Source of the DNA: Noviherbaspirillum saxi | GTDB taxonomy: Bacteria; Pseudomonadota; Gammaproteobacteria; Burkholderiales; Burkholderiaceae_D | Direction of reading: 5' to 3' | Assembly (NCBI RefSeq): GCF_003591035.1 | Contig: NZ_QYUO01000003.1 | Span: forward strand, 372,001-436,000 | DNA: 64,000 nucleotides | Shown: in pieces, positions 1-7,162 of the stretch | How positions within the stretch are numbered: the first letter of the stretch is position 1 | Layout: each line of letters starts with the position of its first letter | Notes under the pieces: generated by a model | The model's database searches: none | What the model was told of the DNA's origin: nothing | The model's input: only the letters and a program-made list of their open reading frames with translations | Program-made: the position numbers and the translations under genes

Positions 1-137
1 GCTGGCGACTGCACCGCATCGGCATGTTGCAAACCGCATATCACGCGCTGCATGACCTCGTCGTTGGCCCCTGGTATGCCGACGAATCGACATGGGCATC
101 CATTGGTTACCCCGGCCCGATCAAGGAACTCAGCTGA
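1..137 (+). CDS. C-terminal end of a small dehydrogenase subunit (partial)
   Basis: The reading frame entering from the left edge (codons from base 3) ends at TGA 135-137 and gives about 44 residues, including GMLQTAYHAL, GPWYADESTW and IGYPGPIKEL. The motif WYxxxxxW followed by GYPGP is what I associate with the C-terminus of small subunits of membrane-linked FAD sugar/alcohol dehydrogenases (sorbitol or gluconate dehydrogenase subunit 3 type). It lies 8 bases before the GMC flavoprotein gene, the usual order for small and large subunits of these periplasmic enzymes. Only the tail is visible, so a Tat signal cannot be checked. The family assignment is inference from the tail and the context. 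Confidence 0.5.
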   Translation, partial: WRLHRIGMLQTAYHALHDLVVGPWYADESTWASIGYPGPIKELS

Positions 138-145
138 GAAAAACA

Positions 146-1792
146 ATGACAACGACGATGACAACGACAATCATGAACACGAACCCCATTCCCGATCCGA
201 TCCAGGCCGGTCTTGCCTCCGGCTGGAATGTCATCGATGCGTCCGCACTCGACGCCAACCGTCAATTCGAAGTGGATGTCGCGATCATCGGCACCGGTGC
301 CGGTGGCGGCGTGACCGCGGAAATCCTCAGCATGGCAGGCTTGAAGATTCTTCTGATCGAGGAGGGACCGTTAAAGTCGTCGAAGGACTTCAAGATGCGC
401 GAAGCGCAAGCCTACCCGGAGCTGTACCAGGAGTCGGCTGCGCGCAAGACCAAGGACAAGGCGATCAACATCATGCAGGGACGCAGCGTCGGCGGGTCGA
501 CGACGGTCAACTGGACCTCAAGCTTTCGTACACCGGAGGACACCCTGCACTACTGGCAAAAGAACTTTGGCCTTCAGGATTATGCTCCTCAGGCGTTAGC
601 GCCGTGGTTCGACCAAATGGAGCGGCGCTTGCATGTCACCCCCTGGGCTGCCGCGCCGAACGAAAACAACGACCTGTTGCGACGTGGTGCAGAAAAACTG
701 GGAATTTCTACTGCCGTCATTCCTCGCAATGTGAACGGGTGCTGGAACCTTGGCTACTGTGGCATGGGTTGTCCGACCAATGCCAAGCAATCGATGCTGG
801 TGACCACGATCCCCGCGGCACTGTCGCGCGGAGCGGTCCTGCTTACACGCACCCGCGCTGAAAAGCTGAACTTCAAGGGCGACAGAGTCGACAGCCTGTC
901 GTGCGTGGCGATAAGCGCAGACGGCCTTGCTCCGTCCGGCAAGACGATTACTGTGCGTGCCCGTCATTATGTCGTGTCCGGCGGTGCCATCAATTCGCCC
1001 GGCCTTCTCCTGCGCTCCAATGCGCCGGACCCGCACCGAATTCTTGGCAAGCGCACCGTCCTGCACCCGGTCGTGCTGTCGGCAGCACTCTACGACCACA
1101 AGGTCGACAGTTTCGCCGGTGCGCCGCAGTCGATCTATTCCGACCATTTCCTGAACACTGATGCGATCGACGGGCCGATCGGCTACAAACTGGAGGTGCC
1201 ACCGCTGCATCCGCTACTGATCTCCGCCACGCTCAGTGGCTTCGGTGAACATCACTCACACCTCATGAAGCGGTTCGCGAACCTGCATGCAATCATTGCG
1301 TTGCTGCGCGATGGCTTTCACGAACAATCGGTCGGCGGCACGGTGGAACTGCGTGACGGCGGTTCTCCGGTACTGGATTACCCGATCACCGACTTTGTTT
1401 GGGACGGTATCCGACGCGCGCTACTCACGATGGTGGAAATCCAGTTCGCCGCCGGCGCAAAGATCGTGTATCCGGTACACGAATTGGCGGATGGCTATAC
1501 CAGTTGGTCCAGCGCGAAAAAGGCGATCGAGGCGCTGCCATACAAGCCGCTGTTCACGCGCGTCGTTTCCGCACATGTGATGGGTGGCTGCACCATGTCC
1601 GACGACACGAAGCTTGGTGTGGTGTCGTCCACGGGGCGCTACCATGGCGTGAGCAACCTCTCCGTGCACGATGGCTCGCTATTCCCGACGTCTATCGGCG
1701 CCAACCCGCAATTATCGATCTACGGCATCACCTGTCGTCTGGCCAGCATGCTGGCGCAGCAGTTGACTGGCAAGCCGGCGCCGGTGCTGTGA
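146..1792 (+). CDS. GMC-family FAD-dependent dehydrogenase, large subunit
   Basis: A 548-residue flavoprotein that oxidises an alcohol or sugar. The N-terminal FAD-binding Rossmann motif is IIGTGAGGG (around residue 50), with LLIEEG at the end of the second strand. A Cys-containing segment GYCGMGCPTNAK around residue 215 is typical of the gluconate/fructose/sorbitol dehydrogenase branch that works with a small subunit and a cytochrome c. The C-terminal GMC domain carries HVMGGC and GANPQLSI. I chose ATG 146, after the stop of the upstream subunit; an upstream in-frame ATG at 92 would overlap that gene. AAGGAA at 123-128 is rather far to be a good ribosome site. The substrate cannot be told from sequence. 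Confidence 0.85.
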   Translation: MTTTMTTTIMNTNPIPDPIQAGLASGWNVIDASALDANRQFEVDVAIIGTGAGGGVTAEILSMAGLKILLIEEGPLKSSKDFKMREAQAYPELYQESAARKTKDKAINIMQGRSVGGSTTVNWTSSFRTPEDTLHYWQKNFGLQDYAPQALAPWFDQMERRLHVTPWAAAPNENNDLLRRGAEKLGISTAVIPRNVNGCWNLGYCGMGCPTNAKQSMLVTTIPAALSRGAVLLTRTRAEKLNFKGDRVDSLSCVAISADGLAPSGKTITVRARHYVVSGGAINSPGLLLRSNAPDPHRILGKRTVLHPVVLSAALYDHKVDSFAGAPQSIYSDHFLNTDAIDGPIGYKLEVPPLHPLLISATLSGFGEHHSHLMKRFANLHAIIALLRDGFHEQSVGGTVELRDGGSPVLDYPITDFVWDGIRRALLTMVEIQFAAGAKIVYPVHELADGYTSWSSAKKAIEALPYKPLFTRVVSAHVMGGCTMSDDTKLGVVSSTGRYHGVSNLSVHDGSLFPTSIGANPQLSIYGITCRLASMLAQQLTGKPAPVL

Positions 1793-1835
1793 TCCGCATA
1801 GTCAGCGAAACACTCATCGGTGGGAATCCTCGTCG

Positions 1836-2047
1836 CGAATCATCGCCGCCGAGGGGCCCGGTTTGTTGCTCGAACAGGCGCTGGGCAATGACTGGAAAGG
1901 AAAGACGTCGCTGCTTCTCTATGTCGCAGGCGTCGTTGTATCGTTCTGGCTCCATTGGCTTTCGCAGGCAATCACGTATTCGTTGCGCTGATATGGCTTA
2001 TTCCAGACTGCCCGATCGAGCGCGCTTTGGCGCAACGAGAGACATGA
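1836..2047 (+). pseudogene. Remnant of a TMEM175/DUF1211-family membrane protein
   Basis: No intact ORF is present, but two adjacent frames together read like the C-terminus of the TMEM175-like potassium channel family. The first frame gives ALGNDWKGK, SLLLYVAGVV and FWLHWLSQAI. After a one-base shift near 1976 the next frame gives VFVALIWLIPD, PIERAL and the stop TGA 2045-2047. The pattern of a charged GNDWKGK turn, two hydrophobic segments and a WLIPD-x-x-IERAL tail is what family members show at the C-terminus. The N-terminal transmembrane segments are absent, so this is a truncated, frameshifted relic. The rest of 1793-2125 shows nothing else recognisable. Confidence 0.55.
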
Positions 2048-2125
2048 ACTGATTCTTGCGCAGTCCGGTAAGGCGGAAAGACGGAGCGCCTTCCGCCAGC
2101 CAGCTATGTGACCATACCCGGCCTT

Positions 2126-2536
2126 TCAAATTTGATCTGCCAAGGGGTAAAGCTCTTGGTTCTCTTTTTGTATCCGTTCGTGCAAGGCCTTGAACAAATT
2201 GTTTGCCTCTTCCTTGAAGCCCTCCGGATTACTGGACACTTTTGATCCTATCGTCCACTTGCCTGCAAATTCCATGTATGCAGCAGCGATGCCTCCCATC
2301 TCCTGCTGAAACCGTTCGCCGACCTTTGCGACAGCGGGGTTCTGTGATTTTGCAAGTGCGGGATAAAGCACACGGTCTTCAGCCGCAAGATGAAGTTTGA
2401 TCACGGAGCTCATGGTTCTGATTTGCTGGGCAATCGCATCTGCATTTTTCGCAATGCCTGCTTGGGTTATTGTCCTGAGTTCGGCCACGAGCGCCAGAAT
2501 CTCGTTGTGATCCTTCTTGAATTTTTCAACATTCAT
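2126..2536 (-). CDS. Hemerythrin-like HHE domain protein
   Basis: A 136-residue, all-helical cytoplasmic protein with the His/Glu pattern of the hemerythrin HHE cation-binding family: FKKDHNEILALV near the N-terminus, IKLHLAAEDRVLYPAL in the second helix, a Glu-rich third helix, and HERIQKENQELYPLAD at the end. Such proteins bind a di-iron centre and act in oxygen, NO or iron handling. ATG 2536 is chosen because GAGGGGAG lies directly upstream; the longer TTG start at 2566 is less likely. It is transcribed alone. The region downstream (towards 2047) holds only the TMEM175 relic. Confidence 0.8.
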   Translation of the reverse strand: MNVEKFKKDHNEILALVAELRTITQAGIAKNADAIAQQIRTMSSVIKLHLAAEDRVLYPALAKSQNPAVAKVGERFQQEMGGIAAAYMEFAGKWTIGSKVSSNPEGFKEEANNLFKALHERIQKENQELYPLADQI

Positions 2537-2732
2537 AAACTCCCCTCTCTCGTCGATTTTATTCAAACTGTTCCTGTCGCGATTGCACTGATTACTCAGT
2601 GGCTGATCGCGCGAAATCTATAGTACTACTATGCCACAAGACAACATCCTTGGACGATCTTCGTCATATCGAACGCCGTGCGGGGTTTCAAACCGTAGCA
2701 TTTCCGGCACCAATCCGAAATCCGCTGCATTG

Positions 2733-2993
2733 CTAAAGACTAAAGATCTTGGTAGCAAGCTGTGCGCCGGCTTCCGTCAGGCTGACGTGGCCCCTGCCCT
2801 CCTCCACAAGATGGACTTCGACCAATCCAATCGACTGCAATTGCGTCAGCGCGCGGCGCAGTATACTCATCGGCAGGCCTGCGCGCTTGGTGAGCTTGGC
2901 GAGTGACCATGGTGTGCTGCGGGCGTCGTGGCGGGCCTCCCACAGGACCCGCATTACTTCCGGGATGGATGGGTCGATTTCAAGGTCTTGCAT
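2733..2993 (-). CDS. Small winged-helix DNA-binding protein
   Basis: An 86-residue protein starting MQDLEIDPS with an HTH/winged-helix fold: SLAKLTKRAGLPMSILRRAL (helix-turn-helix) followed by GLVEVHLVEEG and GHVSLTEAG (wing), as in MarR-like or PadR-like small regulators. Its ATG (2991-2993) lies inside the 3' end of the MocR-type regulator gene, whose TGA is at 2980-2982. The 14-base overlap suggests translational coupling and a common role, perhaps control of the nearby formate dehydrogenase genes. That link is inference from position. Longer in-frame extensions to 3092 lie wholly inside the upstream gene and are unlikely. Confidence 0.65.
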   Translation of the reverse strand: MQDLEIDPSIPEVMRVLWEARHDARSTPWSLAKLTKRAGLPMSILRRALTQLQSIGLVEVHLVEEGRGHVSLTEAGAQLATKIFSL

Positions 2994-4434
2994 CGTCTTG
3001 CCTAGCGCCCCGCCGGCTGCGCGCGAGCAAAGACTCCGCCAGCTTTCCCAGCGTTTGCACAGCGGCCTCAATCTCCGGCGACCAGTCCGCACTATAGTTC
3101 AGTCGGATGCAATGCCCGTACGTGAACCCGGGCGCAAACATATGTCCAGGAGCAACGGTAATGCGGCGTTCCAGTGCCGCATGGTATAGCTCCATGGCGT
3201 CAACCCCCTCCGGCAATTGCACCCAGAGGACATATCCGCCGGCTGGCCGCGAAGTAGTCGTGCCCTTGGGGAAAAAGCGGCGCACTGCAGCGACCATGAT
3301 GTTGGCCTGCTGCGCGTATGCCTTTCGTACCCGTCTCAGGTGAAAGTCGTAGCCATCGTTCTTGAGGAACTCCGCAATAGCCCGCTGTGGGATTGTTGCG
3401 GTGGTTAGTGTGTTAAGAAACTTTAGTCGCTCCACCTGCCCGTGGTAGCGACCCGGCAACGCCCAACCGATCCGATAGGCGTTTGTCAGTGTCTTGGAGA
3501 ATGAAGCGCAGTGCAGGACGATTCCGGCTGTATCGTATGCTTTGAGGGAGCTCGGATGGGCGTCGCCGTAATAGAGTTCGCCGTAGACATCGTTCTCGAT
3601 GACCGGGATATTTTTCTCCGTCAGTAGCGCTACAAGCTTGCGCTTCTTTTCATCGGACATCTGAAAGCCCAGCGGATTCTGGAAGTTAGGCATCACCATG
3701 CAAGCAGCGATTCCCTTTTCATCGATAAGGCGCGCCAAGGCGTCGATATCGATGCCCTCCACCGGGTCAGTCGCAACTTCGATCACGCGCATGCCGAGCC
3801 GCTCGATGGCATGCAGCATGGCATAGTAAGTCGGTGACTCTACTGCGATGGTATCGCCCGGCTTGGCCACCGCCTGCAGGCATAGGTTGATGGCCTCGGT
3901 GGCTCCGATGGTGACAATCACTTCGTTCGGGTCAATGGCATAGCCGTTCTCGAGGTACCGGCGCGAGATCTGCCGAATCAGATCCGGACTCCCTGGGGGC
4001 AGATCATCCAGCACGTTCCAATTGGCGTAGCGCCGGGCGATGTTGGCAGCATATTGGCTGATGCGCTGCCACGGAAACAGCGACGAATCAGGATAGGGAG
4101 AGCCGAGCGGGATGGCCTCACCTGAGCGGATCGAGCGCAACGTGGACAGCACCAAGGCACTGACATCGACGGCCGATGGCTTCGGACTCGGCCGGGACGG
4201 GCGGAGCTCGATCGCGGACTCGCCAGGCCGAGCGCGCACAAAATATCCGGATTGCGGCCGGCTTTCGATAACGCCGCGGCTCTCAAGCAGGACGTAGGCG
4301 CGGACCACCGTGGTGGTGCTCAATCTGTGATGCTGGCTGGTTTGCCGCACGGAGGGGATGCGCTCGCCCGGCAGCAAGACGCCCTGCTGCACCAGTGCCG
4401 CGATGTCTGCCGCCAATTTTTCATACAATTTCAC
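2980..4434 (-). CDS. MocR-type GntR/aminotransferase transcriptional regulator
   Basis: A 484-residue regulator of the MocR class. Residues 1-70 form a GntR winged helix (GERIPSVRQTSQ, STTTVVRAYVLLESRG, PQSGYFVRA). Residues about 110-470 form a fold-type I aminotransferase domain with the PLP-contacting Asp282 (ENDVYGE), the Schiff-base Lys314 (SFSKTLTNAYRIGW) and RLNYS near the end. Family members use PLP or a PLP adduct as effector rather than catalysing transamination. The start is GTG 4434, with AGGGGGA about 7 bases upstream. It overlaps the small winged-helix gene downstream. The upstream side is occupied by a MITE interrupted by an IS4 element, which may have changed its promoter. Confidence 0.85.
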   Translation of the reverse strand: MKLYEKLAADIAALVQQGVLLPGERIPSVRQTSQHHRLSTTTVVRAYVLLESRGVIESRPQSGYFVRARPGESAIELRPSRPSPKPSAVDVSALVLSTLRSIRSGEAIPLGSPYPDSSLFPWQRISQYAANIARRYANWNVLDDLPPGSPDLIRQISRRYLENGYAIDPNEVIVTIGATEAINLCLQAVAKPGDTIAVESPTYYAMLHAIERLGMRVIEVATDPVEGIDIDALARLIDEKGIAACMVMPNFQNPLGFQMSDEKKRKLVALLTEKNIPVIENDVYGELYYGDAHPSSLKAYDTAGIVLHCASFSKTLTNAYRIGWALPGRYHGQVERLKFLNTLTTATIPQRAIAEFLKNDGYDFHLRRVRKAYAQQANIMVAAVRRFFPKGTTTSRPAGGYVLWVQLPEGVDAMELYHAALERRITVAPGHMFAPGFTYGHCIRLNYSADWSPEIEAAVQTLGKLAESLLARSRRGARQDDARP

Positions 4435-4642
4435 GCCGCATCCCCCTTGCGAATCTTTTCATGCTTGGAGCGCGGACATCATGGCCCTGCGCCGCAAAGA
4501 GTAGCGTAACACCCACAAAGCCAGTTGCCTGTCCTAAGCAGGTCCTTAAAAGTTATTTGACAATATGCGAACCAGCTTTTCGTCGCTTGCGGGCTATTGT
4601 CTGCAAGCCTCCTCAAATTTTCCCCGTCATTCCCGCGAAGGC

Positions 4643-6152
4643 GCTAACCTATGCCCACATCTTTGCAAGTTTCCAGCCCTGCACGATGCTGTCGAAGCGC
4701 TGTAATCCGTGCAGCATAGTGACAGGGCCGGGTTTGGCTTCGCTGGCATATCCCATCCAGCCACCCAGGCGTGCAATTGTCCAGGCCGCCCAGGCCATAA
4801 CATGACGTGGATACGGGTTCTTCTGCTTGTCCGTCTTGCCTTCAAGCTTGCCTTGCAACTGCTCCAGCACCGTGATCTCGTCGCCGTCAAACGCATCGCT
4901 GGCGCGTTGCTGTGACTGGCCGTCCCGTGCGTTGACCAACTGCAGTGTGCGAGCGGCTACCAGCACGGCCATGCTGGCCAGCTTGAGCAGGGCGCCGGCG
5001 TCTTCCAGCTGGCTGGCCTCCAGGCCAAGCCCCTGCCGCTTCAACGTGCGAAACAGCTGTTCGATTTGCCAGCGCTGCCGGTACCAGTCCACCAACCGCA
5101 GTGCGTCTTGTACGTCGGCGACCGCATGCGTACTCAGCAACCGCCAGTGCACCGGCTGCTCGCCTGGCACCACCGTATGCGTCAATTCCAGCACGTCCAC
5201 TACCGACAGCTCGATGCTTGGCTGCCGGGCCCGACAGTGCTGGGGCCGGGTAATGCGTACCTGCCCAAAGCGCACTTCCATGTGGGCACAATGGGCCGTG
5301 CGTGCAGCAGAACGCGCGCCATCGGTGCTTTTGTATGGACGGCCGGCTGCGCGCGCGGGCACCTCCAATGCGAAACAGGCCACTGCCGACTGGGCAGCGA
5401 GCCATCTGCACAAGCTCCCACCCTCGGCCAGCTTGCGGTCAAAGTGCGACCGGGTGAGCAGGTGGGTGTGGCCATTCGGGATGCGGTCCCATTGCTCATA
5501 GAGGTCGCTCTCACGGTCGGCAATCACGGTCACCTCGGCGGCCTGCTCCAGACATTGCTTGGCAGCTTGTGCCGCCTGCAGCCAGCGGTACGATTCCTTC
5601 TCTTCGATGGGCAGAAGGTCATAATTGCGGGCCGCTGTCTTGGTGCGTACCCATGCCTGTTGGTGCGCGATGCCCAGACAGTCCCGATTGTCGGCATCGA
5701 TGGCCAGAACCGGATGGATGAACAGCCCCGCCCCTTGCTGTTGCTGATCTTACCCAAGCCTTCGGTACGCCGCCCGTGACCGGTGTAATCGAGTTCGCTG
5801 GTGTCCTGAATGGCCAGCACATGCCGGCCGGCTGCGGCGGCAGCAGTCCTGCTGCTGCCATGGCGGATGATTTCCTGAGGTGTCACGTCGGGATGCTCCA
5901 GCAAGCGGTCGAATCGCTTCTGCGTGGCACGGTCGTCGGCCAAATGGCGAATGCAGACCGTGCCCCGTTCCAGCATTCGACCGTAAAGCAGCTTGCCGGT
6001 TTTGCAAAGACGCTTGTCGCCGAATTCCCCGATGCAATACTCATCGCCCAGCACCAGTGTTTCCTCCATGGTTGCCTCCTGCTCTCGGTCGATTCACCAC
6101 CAACTACAGAATAGCCGTTGGAAAAGTTGCAAAGATATGGGCACAGGTTAGC
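4643..6152. mobile_element. IS4-family insertion sequence, inactivated
   Basis: A 1510-bp element with terminal inverted repeats starting GCTAACCT and continuing about 26 bp with few mismatches (left TGCCCACATCTTTGCAA, right read inward TGCCCATATCTTTGCAA). It is flanked by the 8-bp direct repeat GCGAAGGC (4635-4642 and 6153-6160), read as the target duplication; a 9-bp reading CGCGAAGGC is also possible. It carries one transposase gene on the minus strand, broken by a frameshift. It is inserted in the central palindrome of MITE copy A1. Confidence 0.85.
4649..6069 (-). pseudogene. IS4-family transposase, frameshifted
   Basis: Two overlapping minus-strand ORFs (6069 to 5530, and 5533 to 4649) together encode one IS4/Tn5-type DDE transposase of about 470 residues. 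The first part contains the initial catalytic region AIQDTSELDYTGH. The second contains ADRESDLYE and the Y-R-E-K signature YRQRWQIEQLFRTLK. The frame changes at a G-rich run (GGGGCGGGGC on the coding strand, about 5725-5737), beyond which the first ORF reads nonsense. A one-base length error in the homopolymer is the simplest explanation. No slippery heptamer is evident, so I call it broken rather than programmed. The start is ATG 6069. Confidence 0.85.
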
Positions 6153-6293
6153 GCGAAGGCGGGAATCCATGCTGAGGTAATGAGAGCACATGCAGTGGCT
6201 TTTCAAACTCACTACGGATTCCCGCCTTCGCGGGAATGACGAAAATTTGAGACATGATGGCTCAATACTGTCAAAAAACTTTTGCGGACCTGC

Positions 6294-7133
6294 TTAGCGC
6301 GGGTTCGCGGGACTGTCCTGCCCCAGGCTTGTATAGTCCACGTACCCGTCCTTGCGGCAAAAGCTGAGCAAGCGCAGGCCAGCCAGTTCTGCGATCTGAA
6401 TAGCAAGCGACGTCGGGGCCGAGATGGTGGCCAGCAACTGGATATTCATGCGGGCTGCCTTGCGCACCAGCTCATAGCTGGCGCGGCTGGACAAGAAAAC
6501 AAAGCCATTATCCAAGGATACGCGGCGCATCATCAGGTAGCCGACGAGCTTGTCAAGGCCGTTGTGCCGGCCGACGTCCTCGAAGACGTGCATGACCTCT
6601 CCGCTGGCATTGCACCAGGCGGCGGCATGAACTCCCCCAGTAGCCTGCATCAGCCGTTGGTGCGACGGCAATGAGGCTGCCGCGCGCTCGATCATGTCAC
6701 GCGATGGCGACAGCCTGACGACGGGTTCCGGCATTCGCCTGGGCACAAGGTCGAGTAACTCAATGCTCTCGATGCCGCATACGCCGCAACCCGTCCTCCC
6801 CGCGAGAGCACGCCGCCGTTCCTTCATCGCCGCAAAGGCGCGTTGGCTGATCTCCAACTGTACTTCGGCACTGTTCTTGAGGAGGGAAACTTCCACCTCG
6901 TAAATCTCGGAAGAGTGACTTACGATGCCTTCAGTCAGCGTGAAGCCTACTGCGAATTCCTCCAGATCCAGCGGAGTAGCCATCATCACGGCGTGCGAGA
7001 TGCCGTTGTAAACAAGAGCAACCGGCGTTTCCTCGGCCACGCTGTCAGTCGTAATCTGTTCGGCACCGGCCTTGTGCCGGACGATCTTGCGCGCTTGATA
7101 ACCTGTGTGCTCTACCGGAACGCTGCAAAGCAT
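6294..7133 (-). CDS. fdhD: Formate dehydrogenase accessory sulfurtransferase FdhD
   Basis: A 279-residue FdhD protein. The family transfers sulfur from IscS to the molybdenum cofactor of formate dehydrogenases. The conserved Cys pair is present in GRTGCGVCG (Cys116 and Cys119), with EETPVALVYNG, EEFAVGFTLTEG and the C-terminal FEDVGRHNGLDKLVG and SSRASYELVRKA motifs. ATG 7133 is preferred because TGAGG lies five bases upstream; an alternative ATG at 7163 overlaps the stop of the upstream molybdoenzyme gene as TGATG. The stop TAA is formed at the boundary of MITE copy A1, so the last residues may differ from the ancestral ones. It is co-transcribed with the dehydrogenase gene. Confidence 0.9.
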   Translation of the reverse strand: MLCSVPVEHTGYQARKIVRHKAGAEQITTDSVAEETPVALVYNGISHAVMMATPLDLEEFAVGFTLTEGIVSHSSEIYEVEVSLLKNSAEVQLEISQRAFAAMKERRRALAGRTGCGVCGIESIELLDLVPRRMPEPVVRLSPSRDMIERAAASLPSHQRLMQATGGVHAAAWCNASGEVMHVFEDVGRHNGLDKLVGYLMMRRVSLDNGFVFLSSRASYELVRKAARMNIQLLATISAPTSLAIQIAELAGLRLLSFCRKDGYVDYTSLGQDSPANPR

Positions 7134-7162
7134 GTCAACCTCACTAAGATATTTTGGAAGCA

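Larger units (their letters stand above)
4537..6294. repeat. MITE-like palindromic element A1, split by an IS4-family insertion
   Basis: Outer ends AGCAGGT (4537) and ACCTGCT (ending 6294) are inverted and flanked by TA on both sides (4535-4536 and 6295-6296). Inside the ends are AAAAGTTATTTGACA and TGTCAAAAAACTTTT, again inverted. The core is a long palindrome built from CGTCATTCCCGCGAAGG and its inverted copy near 6220-6240. The IS4 element sits in this core and duplicated 8 bases. Removing it leaves an element of about 240 bp. The right-hand TA supplies the stop codon of fdhD. Two further copies are at 31876-32035 and 61444-61658. Confidence 0.8.

Noticed and set aside
5530..5737. Programmed frameshift in the IS4 transposase
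   Set aside because: The frame break lies in a G-rich run without a slippery heptamer, and intact IS4-family transposases are single ORFs, so decay or a sequencing length error is likelier.
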